DNA from: Mesorhabditis belari | Lineage: Eukaryota > Nematoda > Chromadorea > Rhabditida > Rhabditidae | Direction: 5' to 3' | Length of the DNA stretch: 64,000 nt | NCBI GenBank assembly: GCA_958450365.1 | Contig: CAUEEP010000759.1 | Coordinates: 310,001 to 374,000 of the forward strand | Part shown: in pieces, positions 33,471 through 46,000 of the stretch | How positions within the stretch are numbered: position 1 is the first letter of the stretch | Layout: each line of letters begins with the position of its first letter | Notes under the pieces: model-generated | Databases searched by the model: none | What the model was told of the DNA's origin: nothing | What the model saw: the letters and a program-made list of their open reading frames with translations, nothing else | Position numbers and translations under genes: made by a program

Positions 33471-34621
33471 CTAAGTGGTCATCACGGTGACAGTGAGAAA
33501 ATCGCCGTTGGGAGCGACGACGGTGCAGTCGATGGAATTCGGTGTTGCTCCAGCTGTGCAAAGCCTCTACAATTGCATTTTGATGCGCTTACACTTTGTC
33601 CCTATTTTTCTTCTTGTTCTTTTTTTTTGCATTAATTATTTGACTTCAGAAAATGTCCGAGTTTATTCTTTGTACAGAAGAAGTAGCGGTTACAGTACAG
33701 TAGGGTTTTTTTTAAAAGTTTAATCACCGGTACTTGTCCAAGCGGGCAGTAGAGTGATTGACAGGTACCGATTTGCTGAAAAACGTTGATAGATTCCTGT
33801 GTGTTTATGCTAAAACCTGTTGTTGAAGAGTTGTTGATGGAGAGAGAAGTGAGGATAGAGAAGGCAGTTGCAAAGGACCACAGCACACCTGAAAACCATA
33901 ATTTGTTAGCATTTAATTCTCAAAATACCTGTCCAAGTGAGCATTGCAACTGGCCATAGCAGGGAATCCCATTCTAAAAGGACTTTTTCAAAGCAAATCT
34001 TAAGAACTACTTGTGTCAATGGATTTCCGCCGATTTGGCCTGGTTGTGCCCCATTGTATGGGTTGACCAGTTGAGCATCGGCAAAGTTAAGCTGAAACTT
34101 TAGTTGTTTAGGACTCTAGTTGTTTAGGACTTTAGTTGTTTGGGACTTTAGTTGTTTAGAATTTTAGTTGTTTAGAGCTTTAGTTGTTTAGAAATGTACC
34201 GAATAGACATGGTTCTTGGTCCAGATCTGACCAGACCAGTCAAATTTCGCTTGTCCTAGGCCTGGAACCAGATCGAAGCCGAATCGGAACAAACCAAAAT
34301 GTACTTACTTAGACCATGTCTTGTACAGACTTTGAAAAGTGAATAAACCTATTCTAGGGTAACGGATGATTGCAGTACTCATCAAGACTATTCAATAGTC
34401 TTGAACCTCGGATTAAACTGAACCTCGAGTTAAACTGAAGGCTTTGATTGAAACTCTCACTGTCACTAAACTGTTTAAACTGAACCCTCACCGAAAACGA
34501 GTTATATAAAGTAAACAATGACTCACTGCCTAATAAACGAGCTCTATAAAGGAATTCTTTGACTTCAAGATGTTCCCGATTAACTCACCAGGGCAATTAA
34601 GGCAATAAGACGGGAAAGCAT
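33471..34621 (-). CDS. small secreted cysteine-rich protein, function unknown
   Basis: Six short exons join in phase 0 throughout: 34621-34589 (ATG), 34091-34011, 33973-33929, 33888-33817, 33775-33734, 33566-33471. They encode about 122 residues. The N-terminus MLSRLIALIALLNFADAQ is a plausible signal peptide, cleaved after ADA. The mature part has paired motifs CYGQLQCSLGQVCC and CQSLYCPLGQRLC, suggesting a disulfide-rich repeat, and ends VTVMTT. A poly(A) signal AATAAA (complement of 33430-33435) follows the stop. Introns are mostly about 40 bp. I do not recognise the family; extracellular location is inferred from the signal peptide and Cys pattern. Confidence 0.78.
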
Positions 34622-36020
34622 TGTGAATAAGAATGTTCTGCTATGTCCATTGCTAAATTTTCTCGTACAAATACCCAGCAATGTTTTCAGTTTATGTTTT
34701 TGTATCATATTTGCGAACAAATAAAAGTAGCTAAGTCTGATTCAATTTTTTTGTTCAAAAATGGCATCAAAACAACAACTGTGCAAACATTGATGAACGA
34801 GATTGATGTACACAAAAATTCTAATAATGATTAGGTAATTGTTTTTGGTATGTTAATCAAGTTTACTCCAGAGGGACGACCTGTTTCTAACTCCAAATGT
34901 TTCTAACTCTGACTGACTGACTCTAACTGAGCTTTAACTGTTTCTAACTCTAACTGAGCCCTTAACAAATTTTTTGAGAAACGTTCTCTATTAGGAAAGT
35001 GGCCAGTGGAAAGTGACAATGAAAACGACTTGATGAAATGTTATGAAAATTTTTCGATCTGAATAACTTTTCATTCTTTATCTTTTGTCTTTTGACATCA
35101 AAATAGGTTCCTGTGACAAAAAGTGCTCAAATCAGAACTTTGAGTTTAATCGTTGACTGCTCGACTTGCTCGACTTGCTCGACTTGCTCGACTTGCTCGA
35201 CTTGCTCGACTTGCTCGACTTGCTCGACTTGCTCGACTTGCTCGACTTCCTCGACTTGCTCGACTTCCTCGACTTCCTCGACTTCCTCGACTTGCTCGAC
35301 TTGCTCGACTTGCTCGACTCCTCGACTTTACATCTTTAAAAAATCCACTAACGCGAGTTTTTCTGAATTTCTCTAAGGACAATTTGTCAATAAATAGTAA
35401 GACTTTTTGATAAAAGAAATCATAGATAGATTAGTTCATTATTTATTTCAAAAAGTAGTCTTTAAAAAAGCGGACAGGATTTTCGAGTGAACCTGATAAC
35501 TCGAAAAAGGCTAAGTGATCACTTGTATCGTAATTCTCGGCATAGCTATCGACGTAAGATAAAGAAGAGAATCGTAAGATAATCTTCTCAAAGATATCTT
35601 CTATCTTCTGTAATATCTTCTATCTTCTATGATATCTTCTTTCGCAAAAGATATCCTCTGTCTTCTATGATGTCTTCTATCTCAAAGATATCTTCTATCT
35701 TCTGTACTATCTTCGTACACTCATAATACCTTACTACTCGTATATCTTCTGTACTATCTTCTGTACTATCTTCTATAATATCTTCTGTACTATCTTCTGT
35801 ACTATCTTCTGTACTATCTTCTGTACTATCTTCTATAATATCTTCTGTACTATCTTCTGTACTATCTTCTGTCCTATCTTCTATCTTCTATAATACCTTC
35901 TTTCCCAGATATCTTCACAAAACGCCTATCTTCTTTGTTTTGTTCAGAAATTTTAAGAAAAAAACAATAACTTTGTATTGACAACCGGTTTTTATAGAAT
36001 TTTGAGATCCTCTTATTATC
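34622..36020. repeat. intergenic space with two microsatellite arrays
   Basis: 35155-35322 is a 9-bp repeat CTCGACTTG; about 35580-35890 is a 12-bp repeat ATCTTCTGTACT. No exon is supported between 34622 and 36020. Confidence 0.85.
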
Positions 36021-36022
36021 TA

Positions 36023-36482
36023 TTGGGTTGATGCATAATTATCCGGACTTCTTTGCGGCTGTATCTTTTGTTTTGAAAGCTGTCTATTTCTTTTAAATAT
36101 TCGTTACTCTTTAGTGAACAAAATGCGGTCGACAACAACCACTCGCCAACATGCTCTACCACTTCGAAAAGGGAGGTCTGCCGCAGAGTCGTTTCGCGAC
36201 TCAAAGAACTAGACCCCAACGGACACCACGCAATCGACGCTCAAAATTGGCAAACAAATAAGACTACAACGATTTGGATGACTTGATAGACGATGTTAAA
36301 GCGTGGATTGCCTCCAAAGATCGTTTATTCTTCGCTCGTGGAATCGATCGTCTTCCAAGCAAATGGCAATCAGTTATTGATGTAGGCGGTGAATATGCTC
36401 CAGAATAATCAATTAAACATATTTTTCTAACTATTTATGTTATTTTTGTTAACATTTTAAAGGGGAATTTGCATCAACCCAA
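36023..36482 (+). mobile_element. mariner deletion derivative
   Basis: Inverted termini TTGGGTTGATGCA… and …TGCATCAACCCAA are flanked by TA (36021-36022, 36483-36484). Inside are an N-terminal fragment (about 36122-36215, LRKGRSAAESFRDSK) and a C-terminal fragment (DDLIDDVKAWIASKDRLFFA, GIDRLPSKWQSVID). The central catalytic part is deleted. 460 bp in all. Confidence 0.88.
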
Positions 36483-37052
36483 TATTTTAGTTATTCGGAA
36501 TTATTTAGATGTGCTTTTGTTATTTTAGGATTGAGAGCATTGCAGACACCTACGAGCCTTGGAGATCTGGATAAGAACATTATATTCATTTTTATTTCTA
36601 TCCATTCTTTGCATGCCCCTGTATATTCTTTTTATTGTTTTACGTGATCAAGTAAAGTTGATAAATCAATGAAAAGATCTTTTAGCTTGAAAAGCTCTTC
36701 ATTCTTATCGCTTCCAAACCAAACGGCAAGAATTCAAGCCAAAAACTGAAAACAACTGACCTCTAGAACATTGAACAGCTCAAATTCGGAATATTTCGTT
36801 TATCAGTGGCTTTCTCGTTGGTTTCTCATGGCGGTGATAACTTTTTGCCAACCGATTTTGTATAGGAATTTTCAAAAGCCTTCAAAAGCCTTATCAATTT
36901 TTCTCTAGTTCATTTCTTGAAACACTAGACTATTTGTATGGTTTATATGGATCTAATATAATATCTAATATAATATAGTAATAATAATATAGTTTTTTAA
37001 TAGCTTGAAACCTTTTTATCCATATATCTTCACACTTTTAAAATTTAAGTTT

Positions 37053-40000
37053 ATGAGACTTGGGCTGTTGTTGGCAATCTGGGTGGCGACGGGAAGTGGA
37101 TGCTCGTGGGATGTAAGTCTGAGAGTCTGAGAGTCTGAGAGTCTGAGAGTCTGAGAGTCGAGAGTCTGAGTCTGGAGTCTGAGAGTCTGAGAGTCTGAGA
37201 GTCTGAGAGTCTGGGAGTCTGAGAGTCTGGGAGTCCGGAGTCTGAGAGTCCGAGAGTCTGAGAGTCTGAGTCTGAGTCTGAGAGTCTGAGAGTAAGAAAG
37301 CCTCAGAGTCTTAGAGTAAGAAAGCCTCAGAATCTGAGAGTAAGAAAGCCTCAGAGTTTCACGTTAAATTTGATTTTGTATTATTTTATTTTGTATTACT
37401 TGACTTTGTTGTACAGAAAACGTTCTCAGTGCGGTTTTCAAGCTGCTATTTCTGATCAGCAGCAGCTCTGTCGCCAGTTAGAGGCGAAATGATTACCTCT
37501 AAACATTCTAACAATTACAAATATCAAAGTGCAAGCTTTAAGAAATCTATTTTCTGTGCAAGCACCTATTTTACCCCATTGACACCAATTAGCACCAAAA
37601 CCAAAAAACAAACTTATCAAAGATGACTTTAGAATTGCAACCCGATCTCTAGCGATTCGAACGTGCTAAACATTCACTTGGTGTGCCACAGTCATGATGA
37701 TCTTGGGTGGTTGAAAACCGTCGATCAATACTATGAAAGCGGTTTCGATTCAGATGAATATAATGAGTAAATCAAATGGCTTTAGAAGTCCAATTCATCT
37801 ATGACACCGTGCTACAAGAGGTTGAGAAGGATCCAACAAGAAAGTTTGTGGCTTTTGGCTTTGGCTTTAGCTTTGGCTTAGGCCTTGGCTTTGGCTTTGG
37901 CTTTGGCCTTGGCTTTGGCCTTGGCTTTGGCCTTGGCTTTGGCTTTAGCTTTGGCTTTGGCTTTGGCTTTGGCTAAAACCTGAATAACCTTTAATATTAA
38001 TGACTGCAATATATAAGCTTTTAAGCAAGCACTAAAGATTACTATAGACTCTCCTTTGCTAATTACTCTAGATTCTCTTTTGCCGAGACGGGCTTCTTCA
38101 TGCGATGGGTGGAAAGCCGAAACGCAAGTATGCTTCAGCGATGGCAAAAGCTCGTTCAAAGTGGTAAGTAGGCAGAAAAAGGGCATTTTGAAGAAAGATT
38201 CTTATTCTTTTTCTAATTTTCTTTCAAAATTCAAATAACTAATTACAGGTCAAGTCGAGGCGATCGGCGGTGGATGGGTGCAAAATGATGAGGCTGCCGC
38301 TCACTATGTGGACATCATCGATCAAATGACTTTGGGGTGAACATCTAGTCATTCTTTAAGCTTTTTATAACCGTAACCGTACAGTAAACTAACAAGGAAA
38401 GGTCAAGCGGGCAAAGTGGTCAAACGAACCATATACGATTCGATGCAGAATTATTCGCTGATTCCGAATCTGCTTTCCGTTTCTGCTATGGAGGACTCTG
38501 TGTTAAGATATAAGCGTGCAAGTTTTGTATGGGATTTCAAAAATCATTCCTTGAGCTTAGAAGCAGATTTTCCAGAGTCTTTAAGAAGCAGTGGTGGACG
38601 AGTGGTATAGTCGGCTAGAATGCAAGGCAAACCCTCTCGGGCTCGAGTCCGCACAATGCTTGAGTCCGCACAATGCTTGAGTCCGCACAATGCTTGAGTC
38701 CGCACAATTCGCGTACAATGTCGCGAAAATTTGAAGTTTTAGATTTTAATGATTATTGTTTAGTGTTAATATTTAAAAGTAAACATTTGTCTGAGAAGTA
38801 GTTTGAAAAAGACTTTTATTTGAAATGGAGATCATTTACCTCTAAAAAAGCAAAAGAAAATGAAGCTGCGGACTCGAACCCGAGAGGGTTTGCCTTGCAT
38901 TCTAGCCGACTATACCACTCGTCTACCACTGCTTCTTAAAGACTCTGGCAAATCTGCTTCTAAACTCAAGGGATAGTTTTTGAAATCCCATACAAAACTT
39001 TGCACGCTTATATCTTTTGACAGAGTACTCCATAGCAGAAACGGAAAGCAGATTCGGAAACAGCGAAAAATTCTGCATCGAATAATATATGGCTCGTTTG
39101 ACCACCTTGCCCACTTGACCACCTCGCCAGCTTGACCTTAAGTAAACTAACGAATCCGTGAAAATCGTTAGAAAACAAGAAGGAAATTTCATTCTCTGTA
39201 CCTAATCGGCAAATCGATCCATTCCATTCTCTGTACCTAATCTGCAAATCGATCCATTCCATTCTTTGTACCTAATCGGCAAATCGATCCATTCCATTCT
39301 TTGTACCTAATCGGCAAATCGATCCATTCCATTCTCTGTAACTAATCGGCAAATCGATCCATTTCATTCTTTGTACCTAATCGGCAAATCGATCCATTCC
39401 ATTCTCTGTAACTAATCGGCAAATCGATCCATTTCATTCTTTGTACCTAATCGGCAAATCGATCCATTCCATTCTCTGTACCTAATCAGCTCAGAGACAG
39501 ACTGGTCACTTTTTAGACTAAAAGTTTGAATTGAAAACATGTATGTAAATATTTTGTATTTAATTTTTTTACAGTTATGAACATCTAAAATCCCTCTTCG
39601 GTGAGTGTGGAGCACCGCAAGCCGCTTGGCAAATCGATCCATTTGGTCACAGTCGAGAGTTCGCTAATTTGGTAGCTCAAGTCAGTAAGATTTATTTCAA
39701 TTTCAAAATAATCTAAAAAATAACATACAATTCTTCACAAATTATTCAGATGAATATGACTTCTTTGTGGTTTGCGCGAATCCATTACCTCGACAGTCAA
39801 CAACGGCACACACAAAAGAACATTGAGTTTAATTGGGTCGGAAACGATGAGCAAAGTCAGTCAGTTGGCTAGTAGGCTAGTTGGCTAGTAGGCTAGTTGG
39901 CTAGTTGGCTAGTAGTCAGTAGTCAGTATTTCGAAATAAGAAAATTTAACTCTACAATAGTATTTAGGAAATACAATTCTCACCGGAGTTTTCTACGCTC

Positions 40001-43000
40001 ATTTATATACGCCACCAGAAGGCTTTTGCTTTGATTCAAGCTGTAACGATGAAGAGTTGACAGTAAGAGACTGAGATTGAAATGGGAAAACATAATTTAT
40101 ATTTTTAATCTATGTAATCTATGTAACTTATAATATGTTTATTAAGATTTTAGCTTTTATTAAGATTTTAGACGTTATTAAGACTTAAACTTTTCTGATA
40201 AATAGCCTAAAAAACAAAGAACTAAATAGGAACTAATTAGGAACTAAATGGGAACTAAATAGGAACTAAATAGGATCTAAATAGGATCTAAATAGGAGCT
40301 ATAAAAGGAACCAAATAGGAACTATCAAGGAACCAAATCGGAACTATAAAGGAACCAAATAGGAAGTAAATAGGAACTAAATAGGAACTAGAAAGGAACC
40401 AAAGAGGAACTATAACGGAACCAAATAGGAACTACAAAGGGACCAAACAGGAACCAAATAGGAACTATAAAGCAACCAAATAGGAACTATAACAAACAAC
40501 AAACAAACAACAAACAAATTCAGGATGCGAATATCGCGCGACGAGCTCTTCGTTTTGTCGAAGAGATGAGATTGCGAGTTGGTTCTTTTCATTTAGTCAT
40601 TGATCTTTTTGATAACTATCTCCTTACAATCAATATTATCTATTGTGATTCTTTTATTTCTAGGCACCACACTACAAAACAAACAACTTGCTGCTCACGA
40701 TGGGCAGTGATTTTCAATATCAAAAAGCCGACAAATGGTACCGAAATCTCGACAAACTCATTGCATATTTCAATGCAAATGTATGTACTTTTAACTTATC
40801 AGATATCAGATATCAGATAGCAGAATATCAAATATCAGAATATCAGATTCTTTTTGAACAAAGTCTTTTGTTTTTAGCCGAGTTTTGGATTAAATCTTCA
40901 ATATTCGACACCGGCTTGCTATGCGAATGCTCTCCGATCAGCGAGCCCGATTCTGCAAGCAAAACAGGACGATTTTTTCCCGTTTGTAATAAATAAGCTT
41001 ACAGTTATAAGTAAAATATTTCTTATATTATTAATTATAATATTTTTAAGTATCAATTTGCTTTCATTCTTTCTTAGATATGCCTCCGATACACACAGCT
41101 TTTGGACCGGTTATTTCACTTCCCGACCGGCTTTCAAGGGAATGATTCGCCAGGCTAGCTCGTATCTTAATGTAAGTGAGATGTAAATCTAAATCTATAA
41201 ATTTGGAAAGTAGCCTTAACTTGTAACTTGTTGAATTCTTTAGTTGGGCAAACAGCTCAGCGCTCACTTCAATTTGAACCAAGATGCCGCCCTCGAGACG
41301 GCAAAAAGAGCTAGCGGACTTGTGCAACACCATGATGGAGTGAGGTAAATGGAAGAAGAAGAAGAAGAAGAAGAGGAAGGAGAAGGAGAAGAAGAAGAAG
41401 AAGAAGAAGAAGTTTTATTTTTAGTGGCACCGCTAAGCAAGTTGTAACATACGATTATCAACAACGACTGGACAAAGGAATTCGTCAGCTTGAGGTTAGA
41501 TGACTTTTGTAGAGACTAATAGAGATAGAATAGTAGTGACTTTCTCTACAATATACAATAGACAATATCTCTACTGACGAATTGACGAGAGAATTTCAGA
41601 TTCTTGTCAACGATGCGTTGAACAAAGCCTCTGGAGTCGCCCCACCCCAGTACACTTTGTGTCTTTTGAGTAACGAGACTGTTTGTGATGTAAGCCAGTG
41701 GGTTTTTTTTGAATAGCTGAATAGCAAATCAGCTACATACTTCAGAAAAACCGGAAGCTATGCAGTTTCCGTTTTCAATCCGATTGGAAAAACGGTAAAC
41801 TCCTATATTCGAATCCCGTTCTTCCACTCAATTGCCTCCGTCGCTGATGATACGGGAAATGCAATTAAAGTCCAGGTGGGCAGCTAAATCACAAATCACA
41901 AATCAAATATGATACAATCAAAGTCTTAAGACAAAACTTCGTTTCCGATTAGACAAACGGTAAACTCCTATATTCGAATTCAAGGTTGTGCCAACTTTCT
42001 CGATTCCGCCATTGGCTTCATCGAGCTCGGCTCCTTGCGAACTCCACGTTCCCGTAAAGCTTGATCCAGCTGGATATCGAACATATTTTGTGTCCGGAAG
42101 TGGATTGTCAAGGTGATTGAAAGTTTCGTTAAGTCAAAACGAGATTTTAGTTCACTTGGAGAAGTGGCTTACCCAGAAAAAGTGATTCATCCGAGTGAAG
42201 CTGATACAGTGTCTATCGAGAATGAGGTGAGCATAGAAATCATAGAAATCATAGAAATAGAAAGATTTCTTATAAGAATCATAGAAAATTCTCGTTAGAA
42301 ATTTGCGATTTTCAACTAGATAGGCCACTGGCCACTAGATAAGCCACTGGCCACTAGATAGGCCACTGTACACTAGATAGGCCACTGGCCACTAGATAAG
42401 CCACTGGCCACTAGATAGGCCACTGTAAACTAGATAGGCCACTGGCCACTAGATAGGCCACTGGCCACTAGATAGGGCACTGAAACTAGATAGGCCACTG
42501 GCCACTAGATAGGCCACTGAAACTAGATAGGCCACTGGCCACTAGATAGGCCACTGGCCACTAGATAAGCCACTGCTAAGTTAGAAATTCGTTTAAAAAC
42601 TGCAACAAACCAGCAAGCTTCCAGTACGTGAGCCTTCAATTCGATGCAAATGGTTACTTGACATCGGTGTTGAACAAAACCTCGGGAATCAAGCGCAATT
42701 TGAGGCAGGAGTTTCTTTACTATGAGGCAAATCATAAACCATAAAACAAAAACTTTTGCTTGATGTAGAGCAGTGCAGATCCCGCGCAATCCTCTGGTGC
42801 CTACATTTTCCGTCCAGCTGCTCAAACAACAAATCCTTTGAGCACAACGGTCATCAACACGATTGTTAAGGTTAGTTTGGATTTAAGAATGGTTTTGAGA
42901 TTAGATCTGGCTCTGGATTAGATCTAATCGAATACTTGAATGGATTTCTCTAGATATTGAGAGTGAGATAGAGAAAAGAGTTATTTCTTCAAAAGGATTT

Positions 43001-46000
43001 CAGGATTCTTCAAAAGAGTATCCTGTATCTTCTATAATTTAGCTGAACTGATTTCCCTTATTGTTGGCATTTATAATATTTTTATGATGCTGAGATTTTC
43101 TTTATAGGGTACTTTGGTGCAAGAAGTGCGACAAAAAATCTCTGATTGGGCCTATCAAACAATTCGACTTTACGGCGGACAACCACAAATCGAGTTTGAT
43201 TGGGTCATTGGGCCAATTCCCAAAGAATCTAGGCTAGTTTTTAGAGAAAAACAACCTTCCTTCTTTCTTTCTTTCTTTCTCTCTTCCTCCTTTTCTTTCC
43301 CTCTTTCTCCTGACAAGTTGCCGAATAGCTCAGTGGTCAATTGCTCGGAATGCAAAAGGCCGAGGGTTCTTTCCCTTCTTTCCTTCTTCCTTTCTTTCCT
43401 TCTTCCTTTCTTCCTTGCTTCCTCCTTTTCTTTCCCTCTTTCTATTGGCAAGTTCCCGAATAGCTCAGTGGGCAATTGCTCGGAATGCAAAAGGTCGAGG
43501 GTTCAATCCCAAATCAAATCCGAAAATCTACATTTACTTGCCAATTCCTTCAATTCTTTATTACTAACTCTAAAAAATTGTACAAACTTTGAGTTTAGCA
43601 AGCCAATCGGAAAAGAGATTATCACTCGTTATACAACGGATATCAACAACAATAATTTTTTCTATACGGATTCGAGTGGACGACAAGTGCTCAAAAGAAC
43701 GTGAGGTTTTCAAGTTTTCAAAAGGTTTTCAAAAGTTTTCAAATAAGAAACTATCATTTATAATGCAAAGGTTAGTAATTAAAGTCTAAATTCTTGAATC
43801 CAAAAGTCTTGGATCAAGTCTTGAATTCAAAAGTCTTGGATCAAGTCTTGAATTCAAAAGTCTTGGATCAAGTCTTGAATCCAAAGGTCTTGGATCCAAA
43901 AGTCTTGAATCCAAAGGTCTTGAATCCAAGAATCTTGAATCCAAAAGTCTTGAATCCAAGAATCTTGAATCCAAAAGTCTTGGATCCAAAGTCTTGAATC
44001 CAAAAGTCTTGAATCCAGTCTTGGATCCAAGAATGTGAATGTCTTGAATTCAAAAGCAAATCTCTAGATGGGATTTCTATCCCCAATTTCAATACGCGGA
44101 CACGGAACCAATTTCCGGCAACTATTATCCAGTGACCAATCGAATCTATATGAAAGATCAGACCAATCAGCTCACCGTTCTCACCGATCGTGCCCAAGGA
44201 GGAACAGTCAAGAATGGTGCTCTCGAGTTGATGGTATAAACAATTTCAATAGAAAATTTCAATTTCATTTTATTTTTCTTTATTTTATTATTTATTTATT
44301 TTATTTTCTCTTGTTTTATGGACCTTATTTTACGTTTTTTTTAGCTACATCGTCGTTGCTTCCACGACGACCATTTCGGAGTGAATGAAGCTTTGGATGA
44401 GCCGGGAAAAGACGGGAAAGGATTGGTCGTTCGTGGCCAACACTGGCTGCTTCTTGACGACCCGAGTGTTGGTGACTTTAATAGATCAAAACTGTTTTAA
44501 GCATTAAAACCAAAAAAAGCTATGCCAAGCAATGTTTCAGTCTCACCGGAAAGCTTACTTTTCACCGTTTAATTAAAATTTTGCTTTGAATCCGCTTTTG
44601 GCCTTCAGCTAGATCTGTTTTTTTTTCGTTAAAATCGGCTCCAACTCCCTTGTTGAGCTCTTCAGCCAAATAAAGTTGAATTTGTTGTTGAGGCGTTCCA
44701 GAAAGGGAACGAGTTGCTCCTTTTGAACAAGATTCCTTCTATTCTGCAATTTTCGACATGAAAAGCTTAAAAAGCCATCCGGTCGCTCTCCGGTCCATTT
44801 TACTCGTTTTTTTGTCTTGTCGGTTTGACCGCTTTATCGTAACAAAGCTCTTCAGCCAAATAAAGTTGAATCTGTTGTTGAGGCGTTCCAGAAAGGGAAC
44901 GAGTTGAACAAGATTCCTTGATTCCTTTTGAACAAGATTCATTTTATTCTGCACTTTTCGGCATGAAAAGCTTAAAAAGCCATCCGGTCGCTCTTCGATC
45001 CATTTTGCTCGTTTTTTTGTCTTGTCGGTTTGAACGCTTCATCGTAACTAAAAATTTAAATATTTAGTAAGATTAAAAAACGTTAAAAAGAAGTAGAAAC
45101 GACAAGATCAAATGAGTTTAGAGTGCCTTTTACTCAATTACAACATTTTCTATGAATTTTAATCGAATAGTATGCTAATTTCTGCTTCAGATCGCGGCCT
45201 CAACTCACCGTCAGCTCGCTGTCAATCTTTTCCATCGACCCATTCCCGTTTACGCGACTGTTGACGATCCTGTTTCGTATCGAAAAACGTTCAAGACTCG
45301 AGTAAGTATTTTCTACAAATAACAGTCAGTTAAGTTGAACTTTAGTTGAACTTTAGTTAAGTTGAACTTCAGTTGAACTTGAGTTGGGTTGGTCTTCAGT
45401 TAAGTTGGACTTTAGTTGAACTTGAGTTAAGTTGAACTTGAGTTAAGTTGGTCTTCAGTTAAGTTGGTCTTCAGTTAAGTTGGACTTTAGTTGAACTTGA
45501 GTTAAGTTGGTCTTCAGTTAAGTTGGTCTTCAGTTAAGTTGGACTTTAGTTGAACTTGAGTTAAGTTGAACTTGAGTTAAGTTGGTCTTCAGTTAAGTTG
45601 GTCTTCAGTTAAGTTGGACTTTAGTTGAACTTGAGTTAAGTTGAACTTGAGTTAAGTTGGTCTTCAGTTAAGTTGGCCTTCAGTTAAGTTGGTCTTCAGT
45701 TAAGTTGAACTTCAGCTAAGTTGAACTTTAGTTAAGTTGAACTTCAGCTAAGCTTCTCTTGAAACTCTCAACTAATTTTTGCAGTTCGCCGGCTTGAAGC
45801 AAGATCTACCCGCCAATATCAATTTGTTGTCATTGGAAAAGAGAGGAAACGAGATCTTGTTGAGATTGGAGCACATCTTTCAAGCAAACGAGGATGGAAC
45901 TCTTTCACAACCGGTCACTCTCGATTTTTCGGTAATTTGTGATTTTCAAGCAAGAACTTGTAAGCGATCTAGTAAAAAAGTAGAAGATATAAGAAATTTG

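Noticed and set aside
36530..36590. Terminal exon reading RIESIADTYEPWRSG and stop
   Set aside because: Follows an AG and could be coding, but no upstream exon or family match was found.
37741..37786. Apparent frameshift and stop in the mannosidase after [16 protein letters not shown]
   Set aside because: A 44-bp GT-AG intron (37742-37785) restores the frame, so a mutation need not be invoked, though the resulting loop is several residues shorter than usual.
43318..43510. Two tandem tRNA genes with GCA/TGC-like anticodon
   Set aside because: Acceptor stems are absent and the anticodon arms do not pair; more likely tRNA-derived repeats.
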